A stretch of 64,000 nucleotides of DNA from assembly GCA_035294125.1 (NCBI GenBank), contig DATGLM010000075.1:82186-146185 (forward strand), read 5' to 3'. A program made the position numbers and the translations under genes. This DNA is from CADDYT01 sp035294125 (GTDB taxonomy: Bacteria > Chloroflexota > Ktedonobacteria > Ktedonobacterales > Ktedonobacteraceae). Each line of letters opens with the position of its first letter. The stretch's first letter is position 1. Positions 50,849-59,915 of this stretch are shown one piece after another. The notes under the pieces are model-generated. The model was not told the origin of the DNA and did not search any database. It was given only the letters and a program-made list of their open reading frames with translations.

Positions 50849-51691
50849 TTACTCGCCCTCGTTCTCCGGTTCGACAATGGTGACGATGGTGCCATCAGCA
50901 TTGAGCATAACGATCTCGCCTGCCGGTTGTCCCGTTTCCTCCTCCTGTGGGGTTGCGCCATTGGCGAGGTTATTCAGGGGCAACTCGATCTGCTCATCCT
51001 GCCCGCTGTTTCTCTGCACCAGGCGGCGCACAACGATAAAGGTGACGGCGGCAGCGGCGACGCAGCCCGCGCCGAAGCCAATAATGGAGAGCATCCGTCC
51101 ACGCCTGTGGATGAGTTCTTCTCCACGCTCGCTCAGATCCTGCGCGACTTTACCGGTCCGTTTGCTGATCTCCTGAGTGAGCGTACCAGCTCGCTCCTTG
51201 AGGTCTTCGGTGATCTGCTCCCCGCGTTCTTTCAAGTCTTGAGATAGCCTGGCACTCTGTTCGACGAGGTCTTCTGTCAGGTCGCCGCCGCGTTTGATGA
51301 CTTCCTGGCTCCAGTTGGCGCTGGCCTTGCGCACCTCTTTCGCCAGCTTTGCGCGTTGTTTAGCCTCCTCGCGTAGAGCTTTGCGCAGTTGTTCAGCCTG
51401 CTGCTTCAACTGCTGGGCCTGCGTGCTTAGTTGCTGCGCCTGCTCTGCAGCCTGCTGGCGGCTCACAAGTGTGAGTGCTTCGAGGCGCTGCAACGCTGCC
51501 TGCTGTGCTTCCTGCACTTTCCCTTTTACCTGTGCCACCGCTGCCTGTTGCTTGCCCTGCTCTGCGCGCTGGCGCACGCGCTCCAGCAAGGTATTGACAA
51601 TGGGGCCAAGTGTGGTCAGGGTGAGCACAGTCACGCGCAGCCACTGGCCTGTCTTCCGCAACATATCCTCGTTCTTTGTCTTATTTTCCAT
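50849..51691 (-). CDS. Membrane-anchored coiled-coil (apolipoprotein-like) protein
   Basis: 280 residues. Residues 40-190 are one long Gln/Glu/Lys/Ala coiled coil with repeating 11-mer-like units (RGGDLTEDLVEQ, LKERGEQITEDLKERAGTLTQEI, RTGKVAQDLSERGEEL), as in apolipoprotein A and YtxH-like proteins. A membrane helix follows near 203-222 (LSIIGFGAGCVAAAAVTFIVV), then an acidic tail. The protein could form a scaffold at the membrane. GGGAGG precedes the ATG. Function is unknown. Confidence 0.7.
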   Translation of the reverse strand: MENKTKNEDMLRKTGQWLRVTVLTLTTLGPIVNTLLERVRQRAEQGKQQAAVAQVKGKVQEAQQAALQRLEALTLVSRQQAAEQAQQLSTQAQQLKQQAEQLRKALREEAKQRAKLAKEVRKASANWSQEVIKRGGDLTEDLVEQSARLSQDLKERGEQITEDLKERAGTLTQEISKRTGKVAQDLSERGEELIHRRGRMLSIIGFGAGCVAAAAVTFIVVRRLVQRNSGQDEQIELPLNNLANGATPQEEETGQPAGEIVMLNADGTIVTIVEPENEGE

Positions 51692-51820
51692 ACTGCCTCC
51701 CTCTCTGCTTACTACAACTACATATGGGGTGAAAAATACACCAAAGGACAGTATGTCAGCTACTGATAGCCCGTGTCAAGGAAAATAGATGAGCTTATCA
51801 GAGCCTGCTGCTAACAATGC

Positions 51821-52321
51821 TCACCGATCCTCGCTGGCGACTTCGCTGAGGCGCAGGACGAGGCGGCAAAAGTGCAACATCGAGGCAGCCGATTCTAAAT
51901 AGGCTTCTTCGTCGGCGTTTGCTGTCTCCTGTTGCATTGCCTGCGGGCGGCGCAAGGCGCGTAAGACAACCAGCACATCTTCCTTGAGCGATTTATCGAG
52001 GTCGCCGCGCTGCATCAAGTGGATAACCTGGTTGACAATGGAATCAACCTCGCGGCGCATCTCGTTGAGATCCGTCAGCCAGGCCTCTTCTTCATCCTCA
52101 TCTTCCCCAAACTCTTCAAACTCCCCGTACTTCTCTTTCTCCTCAAAGAAGGCCGCGTTGCTATGAAGGCCCTCCTCGAAGAAAGAATCCTGGGCGAGAT
52201 TGGAGTGATGAAGGCCTCTCTCATCGCGTCTGCAGCGCTTGCGACGATGAGCGCTGGGTTCTTCTTGCGTTACCCCTAAATTGCGAAGCAGAACGGCCAG
52301 TTCTTCTTCCCAGCCAGCCAT
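51821..52321 (-). CDS. Acidic hypothetical protein
   Basis: 166 residues. The N-terminal third contains a short basic RRKRCRRDER patch; the middle has an acidic run (FEEFGEDEDEEEAW); the last 90 residues are helical (EMRREVDSIVNQVIHLMQRG, SAASMLHFCRLVLRLSEV). AAGGAGGATG lies 6 nt before the ATG. No family recognised. Confidence 0.65.
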   Translation of the reverse strand: MAGWEEELAVLLRNLGVTQEEPSAHRRKRCRRDERGLHHSNLAQDSFFEEGLHSNAAFFEEKEKYGEFEEFGEDEDEEEAWLTDLNEMRREVDSIVNQVIHLMQRGDLDKSLKEDVLVVLRALRRPQAMQQETANADEEAYLESAASMLHFCRLVLRLSEVASEDR

Positions 52322-52557
52322 AAAGCATCCTCCTTGTGAAACAACCGCAAGGACTACGTGATGTAGGATGCGCCTTGAGGTCAGGTGCAGATTGTCCAGG
52401 TTACATGTATTACAGGCGCGATGCCCGCTTGCATCACCCTATCAACTCTCTGAATTCCCATATTTTTCTCATCGCAGTGTAACACAGTGTGTCACCGTTG
52501 TAAATGGGAGTTTTTTCTGCTTCTTACGGCGTAAAGTACTTTTCCTTGCCCGAGCTA

Positions 52558-52566
52558 TGCTATAAT
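52558..52566 (+). promoter_or_regulatory. Extended -10 promoter of the hydrolase-ugd-acpS operon
   Basis: TGCTATAAT at 52558-52566 is an extended -10 with a consensus TATAAT. The transcription start would be near 52573, which rules out translation from the ATG at 52565. Confidence 0.65.
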
Positions 52567-52624
52567 GAACTGCAATGTTACTGGTGTGTCCGGGAAGCCA
52601 GGTAAGCGAGGAGGAATATGCAGT

Positions 52625-53308
52625 ATGCCCGAGACTGGTGGGAAGCAGGGACAGAATCAGAATCAGGAGGCGATGCCTGTTGTCGCCTGTATCACGGTGG
52701 GACCATTCCAGGAGAATTGCTATCTCTACGCCTGTCCGCAGACGCGAGAAGCGGTGATTATCGACCCCGGCGACGAGGCGGAGAGCATTCTAAAAACTAT
52801 TGCTGAATTGCGGCTTATCCCCCGCTATATTATAAACACTCACGGCCACATCGATCATATCGGGGCTATCGATGCCGTCCATACCGTCTATCCTGTGCCG
52901 CTGGCGATTCATGCTGCTGATGTGCATATGTACACGGATGAGCATGTGGCGCGAGAGTACGGCAAAACGTCTCCACTGGTGAAGACGAAACCGGATATGC
53001 TGTTGAAAGAGGGAGATCGCCTCACGTTCGGGACGCTCTCGCTTGAAGTTGTGGAGACGCCCGGCCACACGCCCGGCGGCGTGTGCCTGGTGAGCCATCC
53101 CTACTGTGTCTTCAGCGGCGATACCCTCTTCTATCGTGGCATCGGACGCACAGACTTCGAGGGCGGCAGCTACGAACAGATCGTCGCCTCTATTCGTGAG
53201 AAGCTGTATACGCTCGACGATGATCTGGTGGTCTTTCCGGGACATGGCGGCCCGACGACAATTATAGAAGAGAAATATGAAAATCCTTTTGTGAATGTAG
53301 AGGAGTAA
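52625..53308 (+). CDS. MBL-fold hydrolase, glyoxalase II-like
   Basis: 227 residues, metallo-beta-lactamase fold. The metal-binding motif is NTHGHIDHIGA near 73 (HxHxDH), followed by GHTPGGVCLV near 147, FSGDTLFYRGIGRTDF near 163 and PGHGGPTT near 206. GPFQENCYLY near 26 is typical of the GloB2/YcbL subgroup. It probably hydrolyses thioesters such as S-lactoylglutathione or a bacillithiol/mycothiol equivalent. ATG 52625 is chosen because GGAGGAA lies upstream and a TATAAT box overlaps the earlier ATG. It lies just before ugd. Confidence 0.88.
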   Translation: MPETGGKQGQNQNQEAMPVVACITVGPFQENCYLYACPQTREAVIIDPGDEAESILKTIAELRLIPRYIINTHGHIDHIGAIDAVHTVYPVPLAIHAADVHMYTDEHVAREYGKTSPLVKTKPDMLLKEGDRLTFGTLSLEVVETPGHTPGGVCLVSHPYCVFSGDTLFYRGIGRTDFEGGSYEQIVASIREKLYTLDDDLVVFPGHGGPTTIIEEKYENPFVNVEE

Positions 53309-53312
53309 GATT

Positions 53313-54713
53313 GTGTCAGTCATTTGTGTGATCGGAACAGGCTATGTTGGCCTCGTGACGGGGACGTGTCTTGCCGATATGGGCAATAGCGTTACCTGTG
53401 TTGATATTGTTCAAGAGAAGATTGAGCGTCTCAAACAGGGAGTGCTACCTATCTATGAACCCGGCCTGGAAGAACTGGTAGAGCGCAACGTGCACGCCAG
53501 GCGTCTGCGCTTCACCACCAGCTACAGTGAGGGACTGGATAACGCCGAGTTTATTTTCATTGCCGTCAACACGCCTACCGGGACCAGCCAGGGCAGCGCG
53601 GACATGCGCTTCGTGGAAAGCGCGGCGCGTGGCATCGCGAAAGAACTCGATCACTACGCCATCATCATTAACAAGAGCACAGTTCCCGTGGGCAGCGGCG
53701 ACGTAGTCTCGCGTATCATCCGCGCTAATCTGGCGCGGCCAGAGGTTCCCTTCGCCGTCGTCTCCAACCCGGAATTCTTGCGTGAGGGTTCCGCTGTGCA
53801 GGATTTCCAGAATCCCGACCGTGTCGTGCTCGGCTCCTCCGATATGGAGGCGGCGCACAAGGTCGCCAAACTCTATCTGCCGTTGCGCGCTCCTATGGTG
53901 ATTACCGATCTCTACACGGCGGAAATGATTAAATACGCCTCCAATGCTTTCCTGGCTACCAAAATCTCCTTCATCAACGAAATTGCCCAGATTTGCGAGC
54001 GGCTGGGGGCCGATGTCAAAGAGGTGGCCGCCGGTATGGGCTTCGACAAACGCATCGGTCACGCTTTCCTCAATGCTGGCCTGGGATACGGTGGGAGCTG
54101 CTTCCCGAAGGACGTGCGAGCGCTGGCATATATGGCCGATGAGGCGGGGCTGCACCCGCAGATGCTGCATGCCGTCATGGAGATCAACCAGGATCAGCGC
54201 CGCCATGTCGTGGATAAGCTGACCTCGATCCTCGGCTCTCTGCGCGGCTGCGCCATTGGCGTGCTGGGGCTGGCCTTCAAACCAAATACCGACGATATGC
54301 GCGAAGCTCCTGCCGTGGATATCATTCGCTGGGTCACCAGCCAGGGCGCTGAGGTGCGCGTCTACGATCCCGTAGCCTCTGAGACCGGACGCGAGGCGCT
54401 GGAGCGCGAAGGCGTGCGTATGGATGCCGTCACCTTCTGTAGAGATGCCTACGAGGTGGCCGAGGGAGCCGACGCGCTGGTCATCGTCACCGAATGGAAC
54501 GAGTTCAAGTCGCTCAATATGATGCAGATTCGCGCCGCCATGCACCGTCCGGTGCTTATCGATGGACGCAACATCTACGAGCCGTCGGAGATGACTCGCC
54601 TGGGCTTTGTCTATCGCGGTATGGGACGCGGTACCGGGCCTGCTCCCTCTGTGCTGCCAGCGGGAGATAGCACAACGCTGCTGGAAGGAAGCATGGAAGG
54701 ACTGGCGAAATAA
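53313..54713 (+). CDS. ugd: UDP-glucose 6-dehydrogenase
   Basis: Oxidises UDP-glucose to UDP-glucuronate for cell-surface polysaccharides. The 466-residue protein has an N-terminal Rossmann fold ICVIGTGYVGLVTGTCLADMG at residues 4-24, VNTPTG near 88, KSTVPVGSG near 117, NPEFLREGSAV near 150, the central helix KYASNAFLATKISFINEIA near 208, and the catalytic Cys in LGYGGSCFPKDVRAL near 260. LGLAFKPNTDDMREAPA near 324 starts the C-terminal domain. The GTG start follows AGAGGAG. The stop overlaps the ATG of acpS by one base. Confidence 0.95.
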   Translation: MSVICVIGTGYVGLVTGTCLADMGNSVTCVDIVQEKIERLKQGVLPIYEPGLEELVERNVHARRLRFTTSYSEGLDNAEFIFIAVNTPTGTSQGSADMRFVESAARGIAKELDHYAIIINKSTVPVGSGDVVSRIIRANLARPEVPFAVVSNPEFLREGSAVQDFQNPDRVVLGSSDMEAAHKVAKLYLPLRAPMVITDLYTAEMIKYASNAFLATKISFINEIAQICERLGADVKEVAAGMGFDKRIGHAFLNAGLGYGGSCFPKDVRALAYMADEAGLHPQMLHAVMEINQDQRRHVVDKLTSILGSLRGCAIGVLGLAFKPNTDDMREAPAVDIIRWVTSQGAEVRVYDPVASETGREALEREGVRMDAVTFCRDAYEVAEGADALVIVTEWNEFKSLNMMQIRAAMHRPVLIDGRNIYEPSEMTRLGFVYRGMGRGTGPAPSVLPAGDSTTLLEGSMEGLAK

Positions 54714-55237
54714 TGGACGAGGAAGACCTGCCGCTGCTTTTTACCCCTCTGGTACGCCAGCCGGGCGTCGCGCTGCCCGACTGGCTCTTTGGTCCGACTG
54801 GCCTGGCAGGTCTGCCTGCTCCACTGATGGCTCCGCAAGGCGTCAACGTGGCCGTGGGCATCGACATCATCGAGGTGAGCCGGGTGCGCAAGGTCTTCGA
54901 GCGCCATGGCGAGCGTTTCCTGCGCCGCGTCTTCACTGAGATCGAGGTGCGGCAGTGCCGGGGCAAGTCTGAGCGCCTGGCGGGCCGTTTCGCCGCCAAA
55001 GAGGCCATCAGCAAGGCCCTCGGTACCGGTATTCACGGCGTGGCATGGCGCGAAATGGAAGTTGTGCAATTGCGCAGCGGTCGCCCCTCCGTGCGCCTGC
55101 ATGGCAATGCCAGACGCCGCGCCGAACTGCTCGGCCTTAGCGCCTTCGATGTCAGTATAGCCGATCTCAAAGACCTCTCTATCGCCATCGCCGTCGCCAT
55201 CCAGACCTCACCTTCTGCCACACCACCAACAGTCTGA
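54713..55237 (+). CDS. acpS: Holo-[acyl-carrier-protein] synthase AcpS with N-terminal extension
   Basis: AcpS transfers 4'-phosphopantetheine from CoA to acyl carrier protein. The catalytic core begins at VAVGIDIIEVSRVRKVFERHG near 46 (the Asp binds Mg), with RRVFTEIEVRQCRGK and GRFAAKEAISKALGTG near 88-103 holding the conserved Glu. The first 45 residues (Pro/Leu-rich) are extra compared with the usual 120-residue AcpS. Coupling with ugd through TAATG supports the 54713 start; a GTG at 54848 would give a normal-length enzyme. Confidence 0.88.
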   Translation: MDEEDLPLLFTPLVRQPGVALPDWLFGPTGLAGLPAPLMAPQGVNVAVGIDIIEVSRVRKVFERHGERFLRRVFTEIEVRQCRGKSERLAGRFAAKEAISKALGTGIHGVAWREMEVVQLRSGRPSVRLHGNARRRAELLGLSAFDVSIADLKDLSIAIAVAIQTSPSATPPTV

Positions 55238-55629
55238 GAAGTCGGACGTTCCCCAACGGGGTCAAGCGCAACGAAAGGCCTGAAAGTAACGGAAAATATA
55301 GCGATATTTTGACCGTCTGTAGCGTCTTACTAAACAAAGGGGAAAGAAGGGATAAAGGGGGAATACCTCGTTTGGGGGAAACAAGGAACGTTATCCCTTC
55401 TTTTCGCAGCATAGCTAATAGACGTTATCTCTCTCAAAAAAGTTCCCGTATTTGCCCTGAATTTTCTCAATTTTCCAGATGCCTCTTTTTTTCGTCTCTG
55501 TCAGGACTACCTGGTATCATACTTTTGAGTGATCCTGGAATTCTCCTTTTGTACGATGCGCGGCGAAGAGCCTTCAAGTATGCTTTCCGAGAGAAGCACA
55601 GTGGGGGAGATAGGAGGGTTAGGAGAATA
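55238..55629. other. Gap between acpS and the patatin gene
   Basis: About 390 bp, AT-richer than neighbours. The patatin frame is open through most of it, but the translation has no family look. No hairpin terminator or promoter could be fixed; a T-rich run occurs near 55485. Confidence 0.45.
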
Positions 55630-56733
55630 GTGTTGCCTGTGCTTCTCTCTTCAGCAAGAAAGAGGGTTGGTGTGAAGAACAGGCGCAGGGCGCTCGTCCT
55701 GCAAGGGGGAGGCGCGCTCGGCGCCTATGCATACGGGGTCATCAAAGCTCTGTACGAACAGCCGGATTTCTGTTTGGATGTCGTCACGGGTGTTTCGATT
55801 GGTGCGCTCAATGCGGCGGTGCTCGTGGGGGCCAGAGATGATCCGATCAGGGCGCTGGATGAGCTATGGCGCAAACGCCTGTCCATCTGTAACTGGCCTT
55901 TCATGCCGTCGATGCTCGACCGCTACAGCTCTCTGCTTGGCAACCCGGCCATGTACTGGATTCGCCCATCCTATGTCTATGCCCCACTTCTGGCTCCATT
56001 CTTCGAGACCAGCATCTATGATACTACAGCGCTTCGCCAGACGCTGGCCGCTCTGATCGATCTCGACCGGATGAACCACAGTGAGATTCACCTGGTCATG
56101 AGTGCTGTCGATATCGAGACCGGTGAGGTCGCATACTTTGAAAACCAGAACACCGTGCCTCTCTCTTTCGAGCATATCGTCGCCAGTGGAAGCCTTGCGC
56201 CGGGCTTTCCTATGACCAGCATCAAAGACCCGCGAACCGGAGAGAAAAGGTGGTACTGGGATGGCGGCTTCTCCTCCAACTTACCGCTGGCCAAAGCCAT
56301 TGATCTGCTTGAGCAGATCGATTCCTACAATCCTGACGTGGAACGAGAACTTATTGTCATCGAACTTTTTCCCATGCAGGCGGCACTGCCTGCGAACCTG
56401 GTCGAGGTGCAGGATCGCATCACGCAATTGCTCTTCTCAAGCAAAATGATCCTGGATGAACGGTTGTTTCAAAGGATGAATGACTATGTGGAGCTTATCG
56501 AGCAGATCGATCAGGCGCTGCCTGCTGATAGCGCCCTTCGCCAGCTCCCCGGCTATAAGGATCTGAAACGCCACAGGAAAATCGATTCGTTTCTCGTGTT
56601 CACTATGAACACCCCGGAGTTCCACTCGGGAGCCAGTGACTTTTCACAGGCCGCAATTGAACGCAGGATCGCTGCCGGATATCGCGATGCACTGACTCAA
56701 CTGGAGAAGTTTGGCAGAAGGGAGCGGAACTGA
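55630..56733 (+). CDS. Patatin-like phospholipase
   Basis: A 367-residue Ser-Asp dyad lipid acyl hydrolase. The oxyanion hole is VLQGGGALGAYAYGVIKAL near 24, the nucleophile elbow is TGVSIGALNAAVLVG near 53 (GxSxG) and the catalytic Asp is in WYWDGGFSSNLPL near 205 (DG[GA]). Residues after about 225 form the less conserved cap. The frame is open upstream to 55309, but the GTG at 55630 has AGGAG 4 nt upstream and brings the oxyanion motif close to the N-terminus, as in relatives. Substrate is probably membrane phospholipid. Confidence 0.88.
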   Translation: MLPVLLSSARKRVGVKNRRRALVLQGGGALGAYAYGVIKALYEQPDFCLDVVTGVSIGALNAAVLVGARDDPIRALDELWRKRLSICNWPFMPSMLDRYSSLLGNPAMYWIRPSYVYAPLLAPFFETSIYDTTALRQTLAALIDLDRMNHSEIHLVMSAVDIETGEVAYFENQNTVPLSFEHIVASGSLAPGFPMTSIKDPRTGEKRWYWDGGFSSNLPLAKAIDLLEQIDSYNPDVERELIVIELFPMQAALPANLVEVQDRITQLLFSSKMILDERLFQRMNDYVELIEQIDQALPADSALRQLPGYKDLKRHRKIDSFLVFTMNTPEFHSGASDFSQAAIERRIAAGYRDALTQLEKFGRRERN

Positions 56734-56892
56734 CCGGTTTTGCCATATCCCGACCATGCGCATGGCCCGGGCTTATATGGATGATTGCCAGGGCATGCGA
56801 CAAGTGTAGCCACAGCCAGAATGAGTAAGAGGCGCAGGTGAAGCTGTTGGGCGAGAAGATCGTTCACCTGCGCCCTTTTGAAAACGACACAA

Positions 56893-57132
56893 TTAGCGTT
56901 GGCTGTGATCCTCGACGCCCTGTGCTCCCTCTTGTCGGGCGCAGTGGGCACAACAATAGATGCGATCCTGTACCTGTACCCCATGCCCTATGACACGGCT
57001 GCCGCAATGCTGACAGGTGGGAGCCAGCGCCGTAATTGCGCATTCAAAGCTGTCAAATGTATGCTGCTTGCCACCCATCATCACTGCAAAGCTCTGAGCG
57101 TACTCATTGCCACAGACCTCACACTGAGCCAT
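56893..57132 (-). CDS. Small zinc-finger protein
   Basis: 79 residues with four cysteine pairs or near pairs: QCEVCGNEY at 3-11, a single Cys in FECAITAL, TCQHCGSRV near 39 and YCCAHCARQ near 59. It could bind two zinc ions. GGAG lies 9 nt before the ATG. Function unknown; proteins of this form occur widely in Gram-positive and Chloroflexota genomes. It ends 160 bp after the patatin gene, convergent to it. Confidence 0.75.
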   Translation of the reverse strand: MAQCEVCGNEYAQSFAVMMGGKQHTFDSFECAITALAPTCQHCGSRVIGHGVQVQDRIYCCAHCARQEGAQGVEDHSQR

Positions 57133-57188
57133 TTTTTAGACTCCTTTCCAGGCGAAGCACGTTACTATCGCTACAAGCAATACCATTT

Positions 57189-57270
57189 GCCTCAAAAAAG
57201 GTTTCCAGCAGAAGTCTTGCATATCAATATGAATTGCAAGACTTCTTTAATACGATGCGCCTCAAAAAAG
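57189..57270. repeat. Hairpin flanked by direct repeats upstream of the zinc-finger gene and dtd
   Basis: The word GCCTCAAAAAAG occurs at 57189-57200 and 57249-57260, each followed by a similar GTTTC. Between them AGAAGTCTTGCA (57210-57221) is perfectly inverted at 57235-57246 around a 13-nt loop. It lies in a 304-bp gap between divergent genes, which holds no other clear element. Confidence 0.6.
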
Positions 57271-57436
57271 AGTTTCTAGCGAACCCTCACTTTTCTTATT
57301 CGAGACAAGATTGATGCTTCACTATGCGACGAACTCTCAATCCAGAGGCGCCAGATGTTTCTGCTGTTGCCTGCACTCCTTTGTCGATGCTACACTGGAG
57401 GAAATAAAAAGTGACAAAGTGAGAGGCATGGCAATT

Positions 57437-57898
57437 ATGCGAGCATTATTACAGCGTGTGAGCCGGGCAAGTGTGACCGTGGATGAGCAGGTCGTTGGGC
57501 GAATCGGCCAGGGGCTGCTGGTGTTGCTTGGCGTTGGGCAAGACGATAGCGAGGCGCAGATCAGACCGCTGGCCGATAAAATTGTTCATTTACGCATCTT
57601 TGAGGACGAGGCGGGCAAGATGAACCGCTCCGTCCTTGATGTCGGTGGGGAAATCCTGGTTGTCTCCCAGTTCACGCTCTATGCCGACACACGAAAGGGG
57701 CGACGTCCCAGTTTCACTGATGCCGCTCCTCCTGCCGTTGCCGAACCCCTTGTCGAACGCTTCAAGGCTGAACTTGCCGACTATGGCCTGACGGTTGCCA
57801 GTGGCGTGTTCGGCGCTTCCATGCAGATTGATCTTCGCAATACAACTGCTCCCACTTGGTGCATCTGGTGTTATAGTGCCATCCCATGCTGCGCATAA
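57437..57898 (+). pseudogene. dtd: D-aminoacyl-tRNA deacylase (dtd), truncated at the 3' end
   Basis: DTD removes D-amino acids wrongly attached to tRNA. The N-terminal 138 residues match: MRALLQRVSRASVTVD, LLVLLGVGQDDSEAQIRPLADKI, the first active-site motif SQFT in VVSQFTLYADTRKGRRPSF, and GVFGASMQIDLRN. The second motif NxGPxT, which holds the Gly-cisPro pair needed for chiral selection, is missing: after the Asn codon near 57838 the frame reads TTAPTWCIWCYSAIPCCA, from inserted DNA. The change coincides with the end of a serine recombinase element. The product is probably inactive. Confidence 0.88.
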
Positions 57899-59915
57899 AT
57901 TCCCTATCTGAGTGAGAAAACCTCCTTGCTCCTACGATCCTGTCTCCCGCCATATCTTCCCTGCTGAGCCCGAGGAGGCGGCAGTGTTCTTTAATAGCAA
58001 GCCATCCCCTATCTGGAAGTAATGCCATCAGTTCCTTCCTGGGCATGGTAGCATAATGCTCTCGTACGACGGCATCTTCCTCCTCCGTCCACTCGCGCTT
58101 GTATCCCACTCCCCGGACATAATACATTTCTTCTCGCCCCCATTGCTCATGCAGCCAGGCTACCTCCACCCTCATCCAGTGGGTAGACATGGTCTCTATG
58201 ATCACCTCCCTGACCAGAAAATTGATTAATGACCGCCGCTTTTCAAAGGAGTAGTCATGCCAGGACACTGCCAATTTTCTCACCTCTTCATCAAGAGAAC
58301 CGAGATCGCTTTCCGACTCCTCCTCCAGCTCATCTCTTGCCTTGATGAGCTTTATTCTCTCGATTTCAAGCGTCTCTATCTCGCCCTCGATCAACTGCTT
58401 CCTCCTCTCCTTGAGCGCCTTCTTTACATCGTCCTGGGCCTTTTCTGCCTCCTCTATCTCCATTTCCACCGCCCCCAGGCTGCGCGTTAACCCTCCCTGC
58501 TCTTTATCAATATCTTTGATTGACTGCTCTATCTGCGCGAGCTTTCTTTGCCGTTCTTCCCGCTTTTTTCTTGCCTGTCGCTCATACTCGGCTATATCCT
58601 CCTGGTTCTGGCTGATCTCGTGCGCATGTTGCAGGAGGCGCTCCACAACGAACCTGTCCAGTTCCTCGCTTGGTATAACGGCGTGGTAGCTGTAGTGTTT
58701 GAGCATTGTATCTTCCGGCGATTTGTCGATATATGCAGGTGTAGTCCTGTGAGCGTGCGTGAATACTTCCCCGTGATTTGATCTAATCCTGAACTTGAGC
58801 AGCCCGAACTCGGCATCGTTGTCCTTTTGCAGGAACCGTCTTGCCTTCTTTTCCTTGATCGGATTGCCGTCGAGGTCGGTTTCAGCAAGGGGATAGTAAC
58901 ACAGGTCAAATAGTTCACGCTCAACAATCGGATCATGGTCAATGATTTTCTCTCCCCTGCTATTACGCCGGATCACGCCGTTGATGGCCCGATAGCCGAT
59001 ATCATTCACATCGGTGAGCATCCCGACGATCGTCGCTTTATCCCTTGGGCAGTACCCTCCGCCCGGATATCTGCTCATTTGGAACCTGTTCACAACTCTC
59101 GGGTCCACCCATGCCTCAAACTCCGGGAAGATGATGGGTGACGCTCTGAGTCTTTTGTACAGGAGACTGATATTACAGCCTAATTCTACAAACAACACCC
59201 GCAATTCACGTTTCTTCTCGGCGTGTGGCTGGTAGGGGATGAGTTTCTTAAATGTCGGGCTGTTCTCGTTATAGTCCACGATGAACCCTGGTGGTATGCT
59301 GCCATAGCCAGCCCATTCTCCATCATACCACGCTGCCCGGTATCTGGCAGGGTGCATCCAGCCCTTGACGTGGCGTTTGATGAAGTCCGCTGCTTCTTTA
59401 CACTTCCAGCGAAACATCTCGGTGAGGAAATCGTCGCGGAAGTCATAGATCATGAGGTAGGGAGAGATGACTACAACAACGATATCGTGCTGCTTGCACT
59501 TCTCGATGAACTGGTTATAGTAAATTTGGGTCTCATCGCGGAAAAGCCTGTTTTCCTGGTAGCAGATGACGGAGCCGTGGTCAAATTTTCCTGCGTCGAT
59601 GTCATCAAACAGTCTCAGCATATCAGGCCGCTGGTCGGGGCGGAGTGCGCCGCTCAGTCCGAAATCGGAAAAGTAGGGGTGAAAGTCTTTCTCCTTCCAT
59701 CCCTGCTCGAGCGACCAAATTTTTATGTCTTCCGTCTGCATTTCGCGGCTCTGGGTCTTATCCTTCTTCTCGTCTTTTGCATAGGTTGGCGAACGTCGAG
59801 CGTAGGCGGCGGCGGGCCTATCGATTCGTAAGGTTGGCCTGACCTGCTTTTCGCCCTGGTCTTCCGGCATAGGTCGAAACTTTCTCATCGTTGTTTTCCT
59901 TTCTTTCCTGCCCAT
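57762..59915 (-). CDS. Large serine recombinase with a C-terminal SANT/Myb-like domain
   Basis: 717 residues. The catalytic domain (about 30-180) holds the nucleophile Ser in AAYARRSPTYAKDE near 37, the TQSREMQ helix, SDFGLSGALRPDQRPDMLRLF and VICYQENRLFRDE. A recombinase domain follows (YGSIPPGFIVDYN, GYRAINGVIRR), then a coiled coil rich in Lys/Glu (about 430-540), and a SANT-like segment WTEEEDAVVREHYATMPRKE near 625. The last 27 or so residues are read antisense through dtd, so the native stop was in DNA now left behind. It presumably integrated the element next to dtd; the recombinase sits at the element's end, as usual. Confidence 0.88.
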   Translation of the reverse strand: MGRKERKTTMRKFRPMPEDQGEKQVRPTLRIDRPAAAYARRSPTYAKDEKKDKTQSREMQTEDIKIWSLEQGWKEKDFHPYFSDFGLSGALRPDQRPDMLRLFDDIDAGKFDHGSVICYQENRLFRDETQIYYNQFIEKCKQHDIVVVVISPYLMIYDFRDDFLTEMFRWKCKEAADFIKRHVKGWMHPARYRAAWYDGEWAGYGSIPPGFIVDYNENSPTFKKLIPYQPHAEKKRELRVLFVELGCNISLLYKRLRASPIIFPEFEAWVDPRVVNRFQMSRYPGGGYCPRDKATIVGMLTDVNDIGYRAINGVIRRNSRGEKIIDHDPIVERELFDLCYYPLAETDLDGNPIKEKKARRFLQKDNDAEFGLLKFRIRSNHGEVFTHAHRTTPAYIDKSPEDTMLKHYSYHAVIPSEELDRFVVERLLQHAHEISQNQEDIAEYERQARKKREERQRKLAQIEQSIKDIDKEQGGLTRSLGAVEMEIEEAEKAQDDVKKALKERRKQLIEGEIETLEIERIKLIKARDELEEESESDLGSLDEEVRKLAVSWHDYSFEKRRSLINFLVREVIIETMSTHWMRVEVAWLHEQWGREEMYYVRGVGYKREWTEEEDAVVREHYATMPRKELMALLPDRGWLAIKEHCRLLGLSREDMAGDRIVGARRFSHSDREFMRSMGWHYNTRCTKWEQLYCEDQSAWKRRTRHWQPSGHSRQVQP

